DNA from: Streptococcus ovuberis
GTDB lineage: Bacteria; Bacillota; Bacilli; Lactobacillales; Streptococcaceae
Reading direction: 5' to 3'
DNA length: 64,000 nucleotides
Assembly: GCF_012396585.1 (NCBI RefSeq)
Contig: NZ_JAAXPR010000005.1
Span: 1-64,000, forward strand
Within the stretch, counting starts at the first letter, position 1, and each line of letters starts with the position of its first letter. The position numbers and the translations under genes are program-made. Below the pieces are notes generated by a model that was not told where the DNA came from, did not search any database, and saw only the letters and a program-made list of their open reading frames with translations. Below are positions 28,577 to 38,038 of the stretch, piece after piece.

Positions 28577-29312
28577 GGTAGATATCAAATACTTGTGATG
28601 TATAACTTCCGTCAGAATTATGGACGATTAGAGGAGGCAAGATTTTGAGGCCTTGGGGAGAACCATCTTTGATGGCTTCAATAAGGATCATGTTGGCTTC
28701 TTTATCGGCTTTAGGGTGAATGAACTGTAGGCGTTTGGGAGCCAAGCGATATTTGCGCATGGTTTCAATGATTTCGATGAGGCGATCTGGTCTATGGACC
28801 ATGGCCAAACGTCCGTTGGACTTGAGAGCCTGCTGACTGACCTTGCAAATGGCTTCTAGGTCTGTCGTGATTTCGTGGCGAGCTAGTAGGTAGTGCTCAC
28901 TTAGGTTTTTCTTGGAAGTTTCCGTTGCCTTAAAATAAGGGGGGTTGCAGAGAATGAGATCGACTTTTCCGCGTGGAATATGGTCCAAAAGATTAGCTAA
29001 GTCATCTTGAATGACACTGACCTGGTTTTCTAAACTGTTTAATGCAATAGAGCGTTGGGCCATGTCTGCTAAGCGTTCTTGAAGCTCGATGCCAATGATT
29101 TTGGCCTTGGTGGCCGAGGAAGCAAAGAGGCCGACAGCCCCATTTCCAGCACAAAGATCGACCACTAAGCCTTCCTTGGGAAATTTTGGAAAGCGCGACA
29201 AAAGCACACTGTCCACAGAATAGCTGAAGACGGCCTTGTTTTGAATAATTCTCACATTAGTTGAAAAGAGCTGATCAATACGCTCTCCATCTTTCAAAAT
29301 TGGATTGGTCAT
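28566..29312 (-). CDS. TrmN6-like tRNA adenine-N6 methyltransferase
   Basis: 248 residues. SAM motif [12 protein letters not shown] (about 50-61) and the N6-adenine motif NPPY (in [11 protein letters not shown]). E. coli TrmN6 methylates A37 of tRNA1(Val), and the same is inferred here. There is no Shine-Dalgarno; an extended -10 (TGATATAAT) ends seven bases before the ATG, so the mRNA is probably leaderless. Coupled to the GIY-YIG gene. Confidence 0.83.
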   Translation of the reverse strand: MTNPILKDGERIDQLFSTNVRIIQNKAVFSYSVDSVLLSRFPKFPKEGLVVDLCAGNGAVGLFASSATKAKIIGIELQERLADMAQRSIALNSLENQVSVIQDDLANLLDHIPRGKVDLILCNPPYFKATETSKKNLSEHYLLARHEITTDLEAICKVSQQALKSNGRLAMVHRPDRLIEIIETMRKYRLAPKRLQFIHPKADKEANMILIEAIKDGSPQGLKILPPLIVHNSDGSYTSQVFDIYHGK

Positions 29313-29327
29313 GGTATAATTATATCA
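29313..29327. promoter_or_regulatory. Overlapping divergent -10 elements (trmN6-like / plsC)
   Basis: TATAATTATA at 29315-29324 serves both strands: plus TATAAT 29315-29320 preceded by TGG, and minus TATAAT 29324-29319 preceded by TGA. Both are extended -10 elements. The minus start falls on the ATG at 29312. Confidence 0.6.
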
Positions 29328-29381
29328 TATTAGGGTAGAAAAAGTGATAGGTTGATTTGCTATCGCTCTAGAGGAATAATC

Positions 29382-30128
29382 GTGTTTTATACTTACTTGC
29401 GAGGTTTTGTTGCTTATGTGTTGTGGATTGTCAATGGTAATGTCCATTACCACAATACTGATCGGATCATTTCTAAAACGGAGAATTATGTTTTCGTAGC
29501 GCCACACAGGACTTGGTGGGATCCGGTCTATATGGCCTATGCGACCAGGCCCAAACAATTTGTTTTTATGGCTAAAAAGGAACTCTTCACCAATCGTATG
29601 GTTAGCTGGTGGATTCGCATGTGTGGCGCTTTTCCTATTGACCGAGAGAATCCTAGCACAGATGCTATTCGTTATCCAGTGAATGTGCTCAAAAAGACCA
29701 ATAAATCTCTCTTGATGTTCCCGTCAGGTAGCCGTCATTCCAAAGAAGTCAAGGGCGGTGTGGCAGTGATTGCCAAGATGGCCAAGGTCAAGATTCAGCC
29801 AGCTGTTTATGTTGGACCGATGACCTTTAAGGGATTGTTGAAGCGCGAACGGATTGACATGAACTTTGGTGAACCGATTGACATCTCGGATATCAAACGG
29901 ATGAACGATGAAGGGATTGCAGAAGTAACACGCCGTATCCAAGCTAGTTTTGACGCTCTGGATGCTGAAATGGTTCCTGTCCACGATAACAAGAAACCAA
30001 ATCCTTTGATGTGGCTGCTTTGGATTCCGGCCGGTTTGATGGCTATTATCGTGGCCGTTCTGACAGCACTTTTTAGCTGGCTTGCTAGTTTTGTCTGGGA
30101 CCCTGATAAACACCGTAACATCGATTAA
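29382..30128 (+). CDS. plsC: 1-acyl-sn-glycerol-3-phosphate acyltransferase
   Basis: 248 residues from GTG 29382, chosen because GAGGAATAATC precedes it and the N-terminus MFYTYLRGF fits the family. Acyltransferase HX4D motif HRTWWD at about residues 41-46, then FPSGSRH. C-terminal membrane segment about 205-235. It makes phosphatidic acid from lysophosphatidic acid at the membrane. A terminator follows. Confidence 0.88.
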   Translation: MFYTYLRGFVAYVLWIVNGNVHYHNTDRIISKTENYVFVAPHRTWWDPVYMAYATRPKQFVFMAKKELFTNRMVSWWIRMCGAFPIDRENPSTDAIRYPVNVLKKTNKSLLMFPSGSRHSKEVKGGVAVIAKMAKVKIQPAVYVGPMTFKGLLKRERIDMNFGEPIDISDIKRMNDEGIAEVTRRIQASFDALDAEMVPVHDNKKPNPLMWLLWIPAGLMAIIVAVLTALFSWLASFVWDPDKHRNID

Positions 30129-30133
30129 AAAGC

Positions 30134-30179
30134 AAACACCCCTGCTCCAATTGGGTTGACCAAGACGAGAGGGGTGTTT
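30134..30179. terminator. Bidirectional intrinsic terminator
   Basis: AAACACCCCT and AGGGGTGTTT form a 10-bp stem with T and A tails. It serves plsC and the converging membrane-protein gene. Confidence 0.75.
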
Positions 30180-30189
30180 TTATATTGAA

Positions 30190-30471
30190 TTAAGCGCCTA
30201 AAATCAGATAGCCAAGTCCCATAGTCACCCAGAAAGCAAAAATGAAGAGCAGGCCGAAAATGAGATACTTGATACTACGGCAAATCAGCCCCAAGCCCAG
30301 GCAAAGCCATCCGATAACCGGAAGTACCTGAAGCATATAGGTGTTGCGGATCATATAATTGTCACCTAAATACTGGCCTGGCAGAAGCAATAGCCCGATC
30401 CAAATGAGTAAGGGCACAGCAATCAAGTGGTTGCTGTAGGTTTTTCCCAGTGTTCTAATGTTTTTTAGCAT
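30190..30471 (-). CDS. Small membrane protein of unknown function
   Basis: 93 residues from ATG 30471 (GAAGGTTTAGCC precedes it; the longer frame to 30645 lacks a site). Three hydrophobic segments at about 16-33, 45-63 and 67-90 (LLIWIGLLLLPG, VIGWLCLGLGLICR, LLFIFAFWVTMGLGY). A -10 TATACT with TGA lies near 30585. Family not recognised. Confidence 0.6.
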   Translation of the reverse strand: MLKNIRTLGKTYSNHLIAVPLLIWIGLLLLPGQYLGDNYMIRNTYMLQVLPVIGWLCLGLGLICRSIKYLIFGLLFIFAFWVTMGLGYLILGA

Positions 30472-30850
30472 GGCTAAACCTTCTTTTAAAGTTGATGTTG
30501 AGAACAAATCATAAGGGATCCGTGGGAGGATGAGTCGGTTTCTATACGGCTTTATACAAAACTGGTTAATTACTTTCAAGACTAGTATATCACAAAAGCT
30601 CAAAAAAAAAGCATTCTTAGAAGAAAATGGAGACAAATCCGTCAAAAGATACTTTTTAAGGATCGGAAAAAGAGATTAACACAGCCTCCTTTTCGAGGCT
30701 ACAGGCCGCGCCTCTTTTGGGGATGCAGGGTCAACGAGTGCCCGTATGCCTCATAACATAACAGAAATGAAGGGTTTAGGAGAGTCATATTCTAATCAAA
30801 AATGGCGTTTTAGCTCTTTTTAGCAATTGGCTTTTCTTTCGACGTTTTTC

Positions 30851-30858
30851 CACGAATT
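30851..30858 (+). promoter_or_regulatory. Candidate cin-box (ComX promoter) of comEA
   Basis: CACGAATT after a TTTTT run (30845-30849) matches the competence box TACGAATA at six of eight positions, 20 bp before the comEA ATG. If real, the leader is very short. A weaker match than typical late-competence boxes. Confidence 0.4.
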
Positions 30859-30877
30859 AGAAGTTAAGGAGGCTTAT

Positions 30878-31534
30878 ATGAAAGAAAATATGATGGCTAA
30901 ATGGCAGGAGTACAAGGTGTGGATCAGTTTAGGGGTCATGGGCCTGCTTATTGGTAGTGGTTTGCTACTGGTTTACCAACCTGCTCAGGCAGAGCAGGTA
31001 CCAGATGTCTTGACTCTGGCTAGCACCAAGGCTTCTTCAAAAGATGAGGTGCCGATCGCAGAAAAGGCTTCGGACAAGGTTGAGTCAAAGCCCCAAACCA
31101 TCATGGTTGATGTCAAAGGTGCTGTAGAGCAAGCTGGGCTCTATGAATTGTCAGCAACCAGTCGTGTGGCAGATGCGATTGACCTAGCTGGTGGTTTGAC
31201 AGAGCAGGCTGATCCCAAGTCCATCAATCTCGCCCAGAAGTTGGTCGATGAAGCAGTCGTCTATGTAGCGACCAAGGAAGAAGCCATTAGTGTGGTGGCT
31301 GCTTCAGTAGCCCCATCTACATCAGATAAGGAAACGGCTGATTTGGTCAATCTCAATACAGCAGATGCTAGTCAGCTGCAGACCATCTCAGGGATTGGGG
31401 CCAAGCGGGCTCAGGATATTATTGCCTACCGTGAAGCCAATGGTCCCTTTAAAACGGTCGATGACCTCAATCAGGTGTCTGGTATCGGTGACAAGACCCT
31501 GGAAAATCTCAGAAGCTATGTCACAGTGGATTAA
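30878..31534 (+). CDS. comEA: Competence DNA receptor ComEA
   Basis: 218 residues. N-terminal membrane anchor (about 13-33), SLBB domain (about 72-140) and C-terminal tandem helix-hairpin-helix (about 150-215: LNTADASQLQTISGIGAKRAQ, in which two short motifs repeat). It binds double-stranded DNA at the membrane and hands it to ComEC. TAAGGAGG precedes ATG 30878. It overlaps comEC by 17 bp. Confidence 0.93.
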   Translation: MKENMMAKWQEYKVWISLGVMGLLIGSGLLLVYQPAQAEQVPDVLTLASTKASSKDEVPIAEKASDKVESKPQTIMVDVKGAVEQAGLYELSATSRVADAIDLAGGLTEQADPKSINLAQKLVDEAVVYVATKEEAISVVAASVAPSTSDKETADLVNLNTADASQLQTISGIGAKRAQDIIAYREANGPFKTVDDLNQVSGIGDKTLENLRSYVTVD

Positions 31535-33755
31535 GCGCTGGGACCTGGCTCCGGTTCAGTTGGCCCTTGTTCTGATCGTTTTTTACTACCTTGTAGCCTT
31601 TCCAGGCCCTGTGACGCTGACTCTAGCGCTTTTAGTTTTGGGGCGACTCTATTGGAAAGGGGGCAAGAAGGCCAATCGTTTTCTGCTAGCCGCTGTTCTT
31701 CCTTTTCTGATTCTTTTTGTGGGTCAGGCTTACCAAAAGGGGCAAAAGCAGCAAGCTCTCCCAGACCGTATTGAACAGTTGCAGGTCATCCCAGATACCA
31801 TTCGCATCAATGGAGACAGTTTGTCCTTTCGAGGAAAACAGGATGGCCAGCTCTACCAAGCCTTTTACAAGTTAAAATCTAAAGAGGAGCAAACCTTTTT
31901 TCAAGGATTGACTCAGGCGGTTGATCTGACCATAGAAGGGGAGTTGAAAGAGGCGGAGGGTCGCCGTAATTTCCAAGGTTTTGACTACAAGGCTTATTTG
32001 GAGACCCAAGGAATTTATGCGACGGTTTCGATTGCAGAAATCAAGAACGTTCGAAAGTCACGGTCCCTCAATCCCTTGATTTGGCTATCGCAGTGGCGGC
32101 GTTCGGCTTTAGTCTACATCCGACAGAAGTTTCCAAGTCCTATGAGGCACTACATGACAGGCTTGCTTTTTGGCGATCTGGACAAGGAATTTGAAGAGAT
32201 GGGGGACATCTACTCTAGTCTAGGCATTATTCACCTTTTTGCCTTATCTGGGATGCAGGTGGGCTTCTTTGTGGACAGGTTTCGCAGGGGCCTGCTTAGA
32301 TGCGGTATACGTCAAGAGCTAGTTGATATCTTGCAGGTGCCTTTTTCTGTTGTTTATGCGGGGTTGACAGGTTTTTCTGCCTCGGTGATTCGGAGCCTCT
32401 TGCAAAAGCTCTTGGCCAATCAAGGCATATCAGGTTTTGATAATCTAGGCTTGACCGTTTTGCTCAGCTTTTTGGTCATGCCCAATTTCCTGCTGACGGC
32501 AGGAGGGGTTTTGAGCTTTGCCTATGCCTTTATTCTGACCCTGATGGACTTTGACCACCTGGTGGGCTGGAGAAGAACCTTAACAGAGTCCCTGGCCCTA
32601 TCTCTAGGGATCCTGCCCTTGCTGATTTGGTATTTTGCCAGCTTTCAACCTCTCTCCATTCTCTTGACCTTTGCCTTTTCTATCCTCTTTGACAGTCTCT
32701 TCTTACCGCTCTTGAGCCTGCTCTTTTTGCTGTCTCCTTTTTGGACAATAGCAGAGCTGAATAGCTTGTTTCAAGTCTTAGAAAGAATCATCAGCTGGTT
32801 AGGGGCTTTGAATCTGCGACCGCTGGTGCTTGGAAAACCAAGTTTACTGATATTGCTGGCCCTTTTGTTAGGACTGGGGCTGGTCTATGACCATTACCAG
32901 AAGACAAAAGTCTTGGCTGGGCTCAGCCTGTTACTTGCTCTGCTATTTTTCCTCACCAAACACCCGCTGGAAAATGAGGTGACCGTGGTGGATATCGGTC
33001 AAGGGGATAGTCTATTTCTCCGAGATATAAGAGGAAAGACAGTTCTGATCGATGTGGGCGGAAGGGTGAGTTTTGAGCCTGAGGAGGACTGGCGCCAAAA
33101 GCAGGTGTCCAGCAATGCAGAACGAACGCTAATTCCCTACCTCCATAGCCGAGGGGTGGGAAAGATTGACCAGCTGGTATTAACCCATACCGATACGGAC
33201 CATGTAGGGGATTTAGAGGAAGTTGCTAAGGCGTTGAGCATTGGAGAAATCCTAGTCAGCCAGGGGAGCTTGACCAATGCGGACTTTGTCGACCGTCTGA
33301 AAGCACTCAAGGTCAAGGTGCGCGTGCTGACAGCTGGCGACAGCTTGCCCATCATGGGCAGTCGACTACAAGTGCTCTACCCTTGGGAGACAGGTGATGG
33401 TGGCAACAATGATTCCCTGGTTCTTTATGGGAGACTCCTAGGAGCCAACTTCCTTTTTACAGGGGATTTGGAAGAGGGAGAGTTAGACCTGATTGAACGC
33501 TACCCTAGTCTTCCAGTTGATGTCCTCAAGGCCGGACACCATGGCTCTAAAGGCTCCTCCTATCCTGAGTTCTTAGACCATATCAATGCTAAAATTGCGC
33601 TAGTCTCTGCGGGAAAAAACAATCGCTATAAACATCCCCACAAGGAGACCTTGGAGCGATTTGCCAACCAAAACATGACGGTTTACCGAACTGATCAAGA
33701 TGGTGCCATCCGATTTAAGGGATTAAGAAAGTGGTCAGTGGAGGTGGTCCGTTAG
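31518..33755 (+). CDS. comEC: Competence DNA channel ComEC
   Basis: 745 residues. N-terminal membrane segments, an OB-like extracellular part, the Competence domain (about 210-460 with many membrane segments) and a C-terminal metallo-beta-lactamase-like domain with THTDTDHVGD and KAGHHGS. It moves single-stranded DNA across the membrane. The ATG at 31518 lies inside the comEA end. No intrinsic terminator was seen directly after it. Confidence 0.93.
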   Translation: MSQWIKRWDLAPVQLALVLIVFYYLVAFPGPVTLTLALLVLGRLYWKGGKKANRFLLAAVLPFLILFVGQAYQKGQKQQALPDRIEQLQVIPDTIRINGDSLSFRGKQDGQLYQAFYKLKSKEEQTFFQGLTQAVDLTIEGELKEAEGRRNFQGFDYKAYLETQGIYATVSIAEIKNVRKSRSLNPLIWLSQWRRSALVYIRQKFPSPMRHYMTGLLFGDLDKEFEEMGDIYSSLGIIHLFALSGMQVGFFVDRFRRGLLRCGIRQELVDILQVPFSVVYAGLTGFSASVIRSLLQKLLANQGISGFDNLGLTVLLSFLVMPNFLLTAGGVLSFAYAFILTLMDFDHLVGWRRTLTESLALSLGILPLLIWYFASFQPLSILLTFAFSILFDSLFLPLLSLLFLLSPFWTIAELNSLFQVLERIISWLGALNLRPLVLGKPSLLILLALLLGLGLVYDHYQKTKVLAGLSLLLALLFFLTKHPLENEVTVVDIGQGDSLFLRDIRGKTVLIDVGGRVSFEPEEDWRQKQVSSNAERTLIPYLHSRGVGKIDQLVLTHTDTDHVGDLEEVAKALSIGEILVSQGSLTNADFVDRLKALKVKVRVLTAGDSLPIMGSRLQVLYPWETGDGGNNDSLVLYGRLLGANFLFTGDLEEGELDLIERYPSLPVDVLKAGHHGSKGSSYPEFLDHINAKIALVSAGKNNRYKHPHKETLERFANQNMTVYRTDQDGAIRFKGLRKWSVEVVR

Positions 33756-34007
33756 GTTTGTAAAAAGAATATTATATAGTAGGACGTTAACACTACAGAG
33801 CCAAAGTAAGCAGAAAAATTAGTTCTCAGAAGGCTAAATCTCAGACAAAAGATGAGTTTTGGGGGTGAAATTTATATAATGTGATTGCAATGGCTAAAAT
33901 TTCGACTACCCCAAGTTCGTTTCAGGGAAATTTCTGACAAATACGAGCGACTCCAAAATAGTTGCAGACATTTTCTTCGTGCTGATATCCTGGGTTAACT
34001 CTAGGAA
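33756..34007. other. Intergenic stretch after comEC
   Basis: About 250 bp with no gene, no strong hairpin and no recognised repeat. The promoter region of the His-rich gene starts at 34008. Confidence 0.4.
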
Positions 34008-34040
34008 ATGTCTAGACATCCCCTGTAGAAATGATATAAT
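34008..34040 (+). promoter_or_regulatory. Promoter with palindromic operator candidate
   Basis: TAGACA (34013-34018), 16-bp spacer, TATAAT (34035-34040) with TGA before it. The perfect 12-bp palindrome ATGTCTAGACAT (34008-34019) covers the -35, as expected of a repressor site. It does not match the AdcR, PerR or CopY consensus as I know them. Confidence 0.5.
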
Positions 34041-34077
34041 AAGAGTATTAGGACATATAAAAAAGGAGGACAAACTT

Positions 34078-34407
34078 ATGTCACATCACGGCGGAGAACA
34101 TCATACACATGAGGACCATCCTCATCAGCACGGAGAAGGGTGTGGCCATGAGGTCATTCAACATGGGGACCATGTGGACTATGTGCACGATGGACATATT
34201 CATCATGAACATGATGGTCATTGGGATGAAGCCCATGTGGTAGAGACGGCTGATCACATTATCCATGAAAACCATGACCATGAACATGGAGAAGGATGTG
34301 GTCATGAGGCCATCCAACACGGCGACCATGTAGACTATGTGCACGATGGGCATTTGCACCACAAGCACGAGGACCATTGGGACGAGTGTACTGTTGCGCA
34401 TGACTAG
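34078..34407 (+). CDS. Histidine-rich metal-binding repeat protein
   Basis: 109 residues, about a quarter histidine. Two near-identical units of about 35 residues, each with HGEGCGHE, IQHGDHVDYVHDGH and a closing HWDE. There is no signal peptide or membrane segment. Dense His, Asp, Glu and the paired CGH suggest Zn or Ni buffering in the cytosol (inferred). AAAGGAGG precedes ATG 34078. It has its own promoter with a palindromic operator candidate. Related small proteins occur in other streptococci and are often left unnamed. Confidence 0.7.
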   Translation: MSHHGGEHHTHEDHPHQHGEGCGHEVIQHGDHVDYVHDGHIHHEHDGHWDEAHVVETADHIIHENHDHEHGEGCGHEAIQHGDHVDYVHDGHLHHKHEDHWDECTVAHD

Positions 34408-34720
34408 TACAAGGTCTTAGACTGCTGTATGTCTAACTTGCAGAAAAGGAACCATTTTAGGATTCTGGAGGACAGAAAAACCAAGATGAGTCCTTTTTGT
34501 GTTTTGGAAAAAATCTAGCTGTTTCCAGTTATTTTTTACAGTTGAGCCATCTGTTAGCCAAGGAGGACTGGCGTGATGTCATTATGGCTCTAGTAGGGGT
34601 TAAGGCTTGAACCTTTATGGCAGATGACAAGTAAAAGGCAACCCTGTGGAGAGAAGGTATCGTTTTAGTAGAGGCATTTATCAGGCCTGTTTAAAGAGTT
34701 TACAGATAGGAGTGTCTTAT
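34408..34720. other. Intergenic stretch before fhs
   Basis: AAAAGGA near 34443 and TCCTTTTT near 34491 could pair over a long loop as a weak terminator for the His-rich gene. Nothing else was recognised. Confidence 0.35.
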
Positions 34721-36391
34721 ATGGTATCAGACATTGAAATTGCGCATTCCGTTGAAATGGAATCTATTGTAGAGGTTGCCAAACGTATCGGAATCTCAGA
34801 AGAAAATCTATCACTTTTTGGAAAATACAAGGCTAAAGTTGACTTAGATCAGCTAGAAGCCCTTAAAGATAAGCCAGATGGGAAATTGATTTTGGTGACA
34901 GCTATTTCGCCCACACCAGCGGGTGAAGGAAAAACAACGACCTCTGTGGGATTAGCAGATGCCCTATCCCATATTGGTAAAAAAGCGGCCATTGCACTGC
35001 GTGAGCCATCTCTAGGCCCTGTCTTTGGCATTAAGGGTGGTGCAGCAGGTGGAGGCCGTGCTCAGGTTGTTCCAATGGAAGATATTAACCTTCATTTTAC
35101 AGGAGACTTTCATGCGATTAGTGCGGCTAATAACTTACTTGCTGCCATGATTGACAACCACATTCACCACGGAAATCCCCTTGGAATTGACAGTCGTCGG
35201 ATCACTTGGAAGCGGGTCGTAGATATGAATGACCGCCAGCTTCGCCACATTGTCAATGGGTTACAGGGCAAGGCTAATGGTGTGCCACGGGAAGATGGCT
35301 ATGATATCACCGTTGCATCGGAAATCATGGCCATTCTTTGCTTGTCCGAGAATATCCTTGATTTGAAAGAACGGTTGGAAAAGATTATCATTGGCTACAA
35401 CTACCAGGGGGAACCTGTGACCGCTCGTGATTTGAAGGCGGCAGGAGCTATGGCGGTTCTTCTCAAAGAAGCCATCAATCCAAACTTGGTTCAGACCTTG
35501 GAGCACACACCAGCCTTTATACACGGTGGTCCATTTGCCAATATTGCCCATGGCTGTAATAGTGTGCTGGCGACTAAATTGGCCCTCAAATATGCGGACT
35601 ATGTGGTCACAGAAGCTGGTTTTGGCGCGGACCTTGGTGCTGAGAAATTCATTGATATTAAGTGTCGTTTGTCAGGACTTCGTCCATCAGCTGTGGTCCT
35701 TGTGGCGACCATTCGTGCTCTCAAGATGCATGGTGGCGTAGCTAAGACAGAACTTGGTAGTGAAAATGTGCAAGCAGTCCTTGATGGCCTACCAAACCTA
35801 GAAAGACACCTGAAGACTATTCAAGACGTCTATGGTTTGCCAGCAGTTGTGGCGATTAACAAGTTTCCGCTGGACACAGAAGCAGAATTGCAAGCTGTGT
35901 ATGATGCCTGTGCCAAACGCGGTACCCAAGTCGTGATTTCTGATGTTTGGGCAAATGGCGGAGCAGGTGGCCGCGATTTGGCAGAAGCAGTCGTCAAGTT
36001 GGCCGAAGGCAAAAATAACGTCAACTTTGTCTACGATAGCGAAGATTCTATCGAGACCAAGCTCAATAAAATTGTCACCAGAGTTTACGGCGGAAAAGGC
36101 GTAAAACTCAGTCCGACAGCTAAGAAAGAGTTGGCTGACTTGGAGAGACTTGGATTTGGCCACTATCCCATCTGTATGGCTAAGACCCAATACTCCTTCT
36201 CAGACAATCCATTGCTACTTGGAGCACCCGAGGACTTCACGGTTAAAATCAGTAACCTAAAAGTGTCTGCTGGTGCAGGCTTTATCGTCGCATTGACGGG
36301 TACTATCATGACCATGCCAGGTCTACCTAAAGTGCCTGCTAGTGAAAAGATTGATATTGATGCATCGGGAAACATTACGGGTCTTTTCTAA
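34721..36391 (+). CDS. fhs: Formate-tetrahydrofolate ligase
   Basis: 556 residues, the family's usual length. P-loop [10 protein letters not shown] at about 65-74, then [10 protein letters not shown]. It makes 10-formyl-THF from formate, ATP and THF for purine and formyl-Met synthesis. ATG 34721 with AGGAG before it matches the family N-terminus ([13 protein letters not shown]). Confidence 0.95.
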   Translation: MVSDIEIAHSVEMESIVEVAKRIGISEENLSLFGKYKAKVDLDQLEALKDKPDGKLILVTAISPTPAGEGKTTTSVGLADALSHIGKKAAIALREPSLGPVFGIKGGAAGGGRAQVVPMEDINLHFTGDFHAISAANNLLAAMIDNHIHHGNPLGIDSRRITWKRVVDMNDRQLRHIVNGLQGKANGVPREDGYDITVASEIMAILCLSENILDLKERLEKIIIGYNYQGEPVTARDLKAAGAMAVLLKEAINPNLVQTLEHTPAFIHGGPFANIAHGCNSVLATKLALKYADYVVTEAGFGADLGAEKFIDIKCRLSGLRPSAVVLVATIRALKMHGGVAKTELGSENVQAVLDGLPNLERHLKTIQDVYGLPAVVAINKFPLDTEAELQAVYDACAKRGTQVVISDVWANGGAGGRDLAEAVVKLAEGKNNVNFVYDSEDSIETKLNKIVTRVYGGKGVKLSPTAKKELADLERLGFGHYPICMAKTQYSFSDNPLLLGAPEDFTVKISNLKVSAGAGFIVALTGTIMTMPGLPKVPASEKIDIDASGNITGLF

Positions 36392-36710
36392 AAGAGAGGA
36401 GCATTTAAGCTAGTCTTCACCGAGATTGATGAATTGGTAAGTGTATGGAGTCCCTTATCATGTTTGAATATTAGTGGCATTTTGGATTATTCTAACTCAG
36501 ACAATTCCTCTATGCGCCCGCAATAGACATAGCGTGTCAGACAGATAAGTGAAAATGGAAGCGGCCATCATTATACCACCTCTACTAGGCGTTGGTTTGA
36601 CGAGTGATCTTAATCTCTAAGGTTTCCTTGGTGTCCCTAAAGATTGGATGGCTTCGACCCCTCAATAAAAGGCCTAACCTCTATCCAATAAGTTTTTTTT
36701 GACTATAATG
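36392..36710. other. Intergenic stretch after fhs
   Basis: About 320 bp with no intact gene. Short frames only; probably relic DNA. Ends in the terminator at 36711. Confidence 0.4.
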
Positions 36711-36752
36711 AAACACTCCTTGAACCTTGTTGAGACAGCTCAAGGAGTGTTT
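36711..36752. terminator. Intrinsic terminator
   Basis: AAACACTCCTTGA and TCAAGGAGTGTTT form a perfect 13-bp stem over a 16-nt loop with a T tail. The A-rich other side would serve the gtrA relic on the minus strand. Confidence 0.75.
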
Positions 36753-36895
36753 TTGCTTAAGTTAGGCTTGACGAGCAAGTCCTGCTTTTGGATTGCTCTG
36801 GGCTTAGTGCTATTTGGTAAATTGTGACATAGAAATCTGATGGTTACCCGAAAGCGTTTTATGGTTCTCGAGCTGAAACTGGTGGCCCCAGGAGG

Positions 36896-37270
36896 TTGAC
36901 TATCTTTAAAAATAAAGAGTTTGCTCAACAGATAATTGAGGCTAATGAAGAAAAAAACAGACCGATAAGAGAAACCACATCATCAATTGTTTTAGGGCTA
37001 TGATTGACATACTGACCGATAAGTTCTGGGGAAACTTTCGTCAAAATAAGGGTTAAGAACAGATCAAGAAGAACGGTAGAAATGCGCGCTAAAGAAATTT
37101 CATCAACCGACTTGGCCAGCTAGTTCTTTGTTGCGTGAAGATAAACTTGTCGTTAACCACAAAAGCAAATAAGATGGCTGTGATATTCGCAACAAGAGCA
37201 GCAAAAAGAGGCTCATAGGTTATTTGTAGAACCAGGATTATGGTAAAAAAACCAATTTTGTCAAGTTGCT
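36896..37270 (-). pseudogene. GtrA-family membrane protein, frameshifted
   Basis: On the minus strand three adjacent frames join into one GtrA-like protein: ITYEPLFAALVANITAILFA and VVNDKFIF, then (shift near 37100) ISTVLLDLFLTLILTKVSPE, then (shift near 36930) NYLLSKLFIFK. Two frameshifts and no start codon at the N-terminus. GtrA proteins flip lipid-linked sugars for surface polysaccharides; this copy is dead. Confidence 0.75.
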
Positions 37271-37344
37271 AAAAATAAATAAGCGAACCGTTCGTTTTTT
37301 AATGGATTTTTCGTGGGACTAGTCTACCATTTTTTGAGATATTA

Positions 37345-37353
37345 TGCTATACT
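37345..37353 (+). promoter_or_regulatory. Extended -10 promoter of queT
   Basis: TGCTATACT (37345-37353). No good -35. The transcript would start about 37360, just before the TTGTT/AACAA hairpin and the riboswitch. Confidence 0.5.
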
Positions 37354-37376
37354 AGGAACGTTGTTTTAGAACAACC

Positions 37377-37433
37377 CTTGACACTTCCTACCTTTTGTCA
37401 AGCATATTACAAGCGGTAAAGCCGCCAAAGGAG
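37377..37433 (+). ncRNA. preQ1-II riboswitch
   Basis: Contains the class II (COG4708) hallmarks: stem CTTGACA/TGTCAAG, conserved CATATTAC right after it, GCGG/CCGC hairpin, and CCAAAGGAG whose AAAGGAG is the queT Shine-Dalgarno. Binding preQ1 folds the Shine-Dalgarno into a pseudoknot and shuts off queT. Found so far in Streptococcaceae. Confidence 0.9.
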
Positions 37434-37440
37434 TTTTTAT

Positions 37441-37947
37441 ATGAAGAAATGGACACCACTTGATCTTGCTCAAATAGCAATGGTTGCTGCGATCTACATC
37501 GTGTTGACGCTGACCCCTCCTCTGAATGCTATTTCTTTTGGGGCTTACCAGTTCCGAATTTCAGAAATGATGAACTTTACAGCCTTTTATAACAAAAAGT
37601 ACATTAGCGGAGTTACACTAGGATGTATGATTGCTAATTTTATCGGTTATGGTTGGATAGATATGGTTGTCGGTGGAGCCTCAACGTTGGTTTTTCTGAC
37701 TCTGGGTGTTTTTCTGTTTGAGCGCTATATGAAGACCTATCTTTTTAATGGTCTGATCAATAAAGCCTTCTTTTATTTTGCGCTATTCTTTTCCTTGAGC
37801 ATGTTTACTATTGCTTGGGAGTTGAATTACCTTTACCAAGTCCCATTTTTCGTGACTTGGCTAACGACTGGTCTTGGCGAATTCGGCTCTCTGATGGTGG
37901 GCGCCATTCTTATGGAAAAATTAAGCAAACACATTGATTTACGATGA
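37441..37947 (+). CDS. queT: Queuosine precursor transporter QueT
   Basis: 168 residues, five or six membrane segments, QueT family (substrate-binding S component of an ECF transporter). It brings in preQ1 for tRNA queuosine; the preQ1-II riboswitch upstream supports this. The Shine-Dalgarno is inside the riboswitch. queG lies 15 kb upstream. A terminator begins at the stop codon. Confidence 0.92.
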   Translation: MKKWTPLDLAQIAMVAAIYIVLTLTPPLNAISFGAYQFRISEMMNFTAFYNKKYISGVTLGCMIANFIGYGWIDMVVGGASTLVFLTLGVFLFERYMKTYLFNGLINKAFFYFALFFSLSMFTIAWELNYLYQVPFFVTWLTTGLGEFGSLMVGAILMEKLSKHIDLR

Positions 37948-37986
37948 TAAAAAAAATCTGGGGTGGGCCAGATTTTTTTTATCATT
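37943..37986 (+). terminator. Intrinsic terminator of queT
   Basis: A 19-bp stem (AAAAAAAATCTGG core with its complement) over a 6-nt loop, beginning inside the queT stop codon, with eight Ts in the 3' arm. Confidence 0.85.
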
Positions 37987-38023
37987 GCTTTGGAAGTAAA
38001 TGTGAGCCTTTTGCCTCTGTTTT

Positions 38024-38032
38024 TGGTATAAT
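38024..38032 (+). promoter_or_regulatory. Extended -10 promoter of the DUF1146 gene
   Basis: TGGTATAAT (38024-38032). The expected +1 is 38039, the A of the ATG. No Shine-Dalgarno in the 6-nt gap. Confidence 0.55.
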
Positions 38033-38038
38033 CAAATC

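Noticed and set aside
34849-35031. 60-codon antisense frame in fhs
   Set aside because: Shadow of the fhs P-loop region; no start signal.
36740-36928. 62-codon minus-strand frame starting MSKLFIFKD
   Set aside because: Its first residues are the end of the gtrA relic; the rest is out-of-gene sequence.
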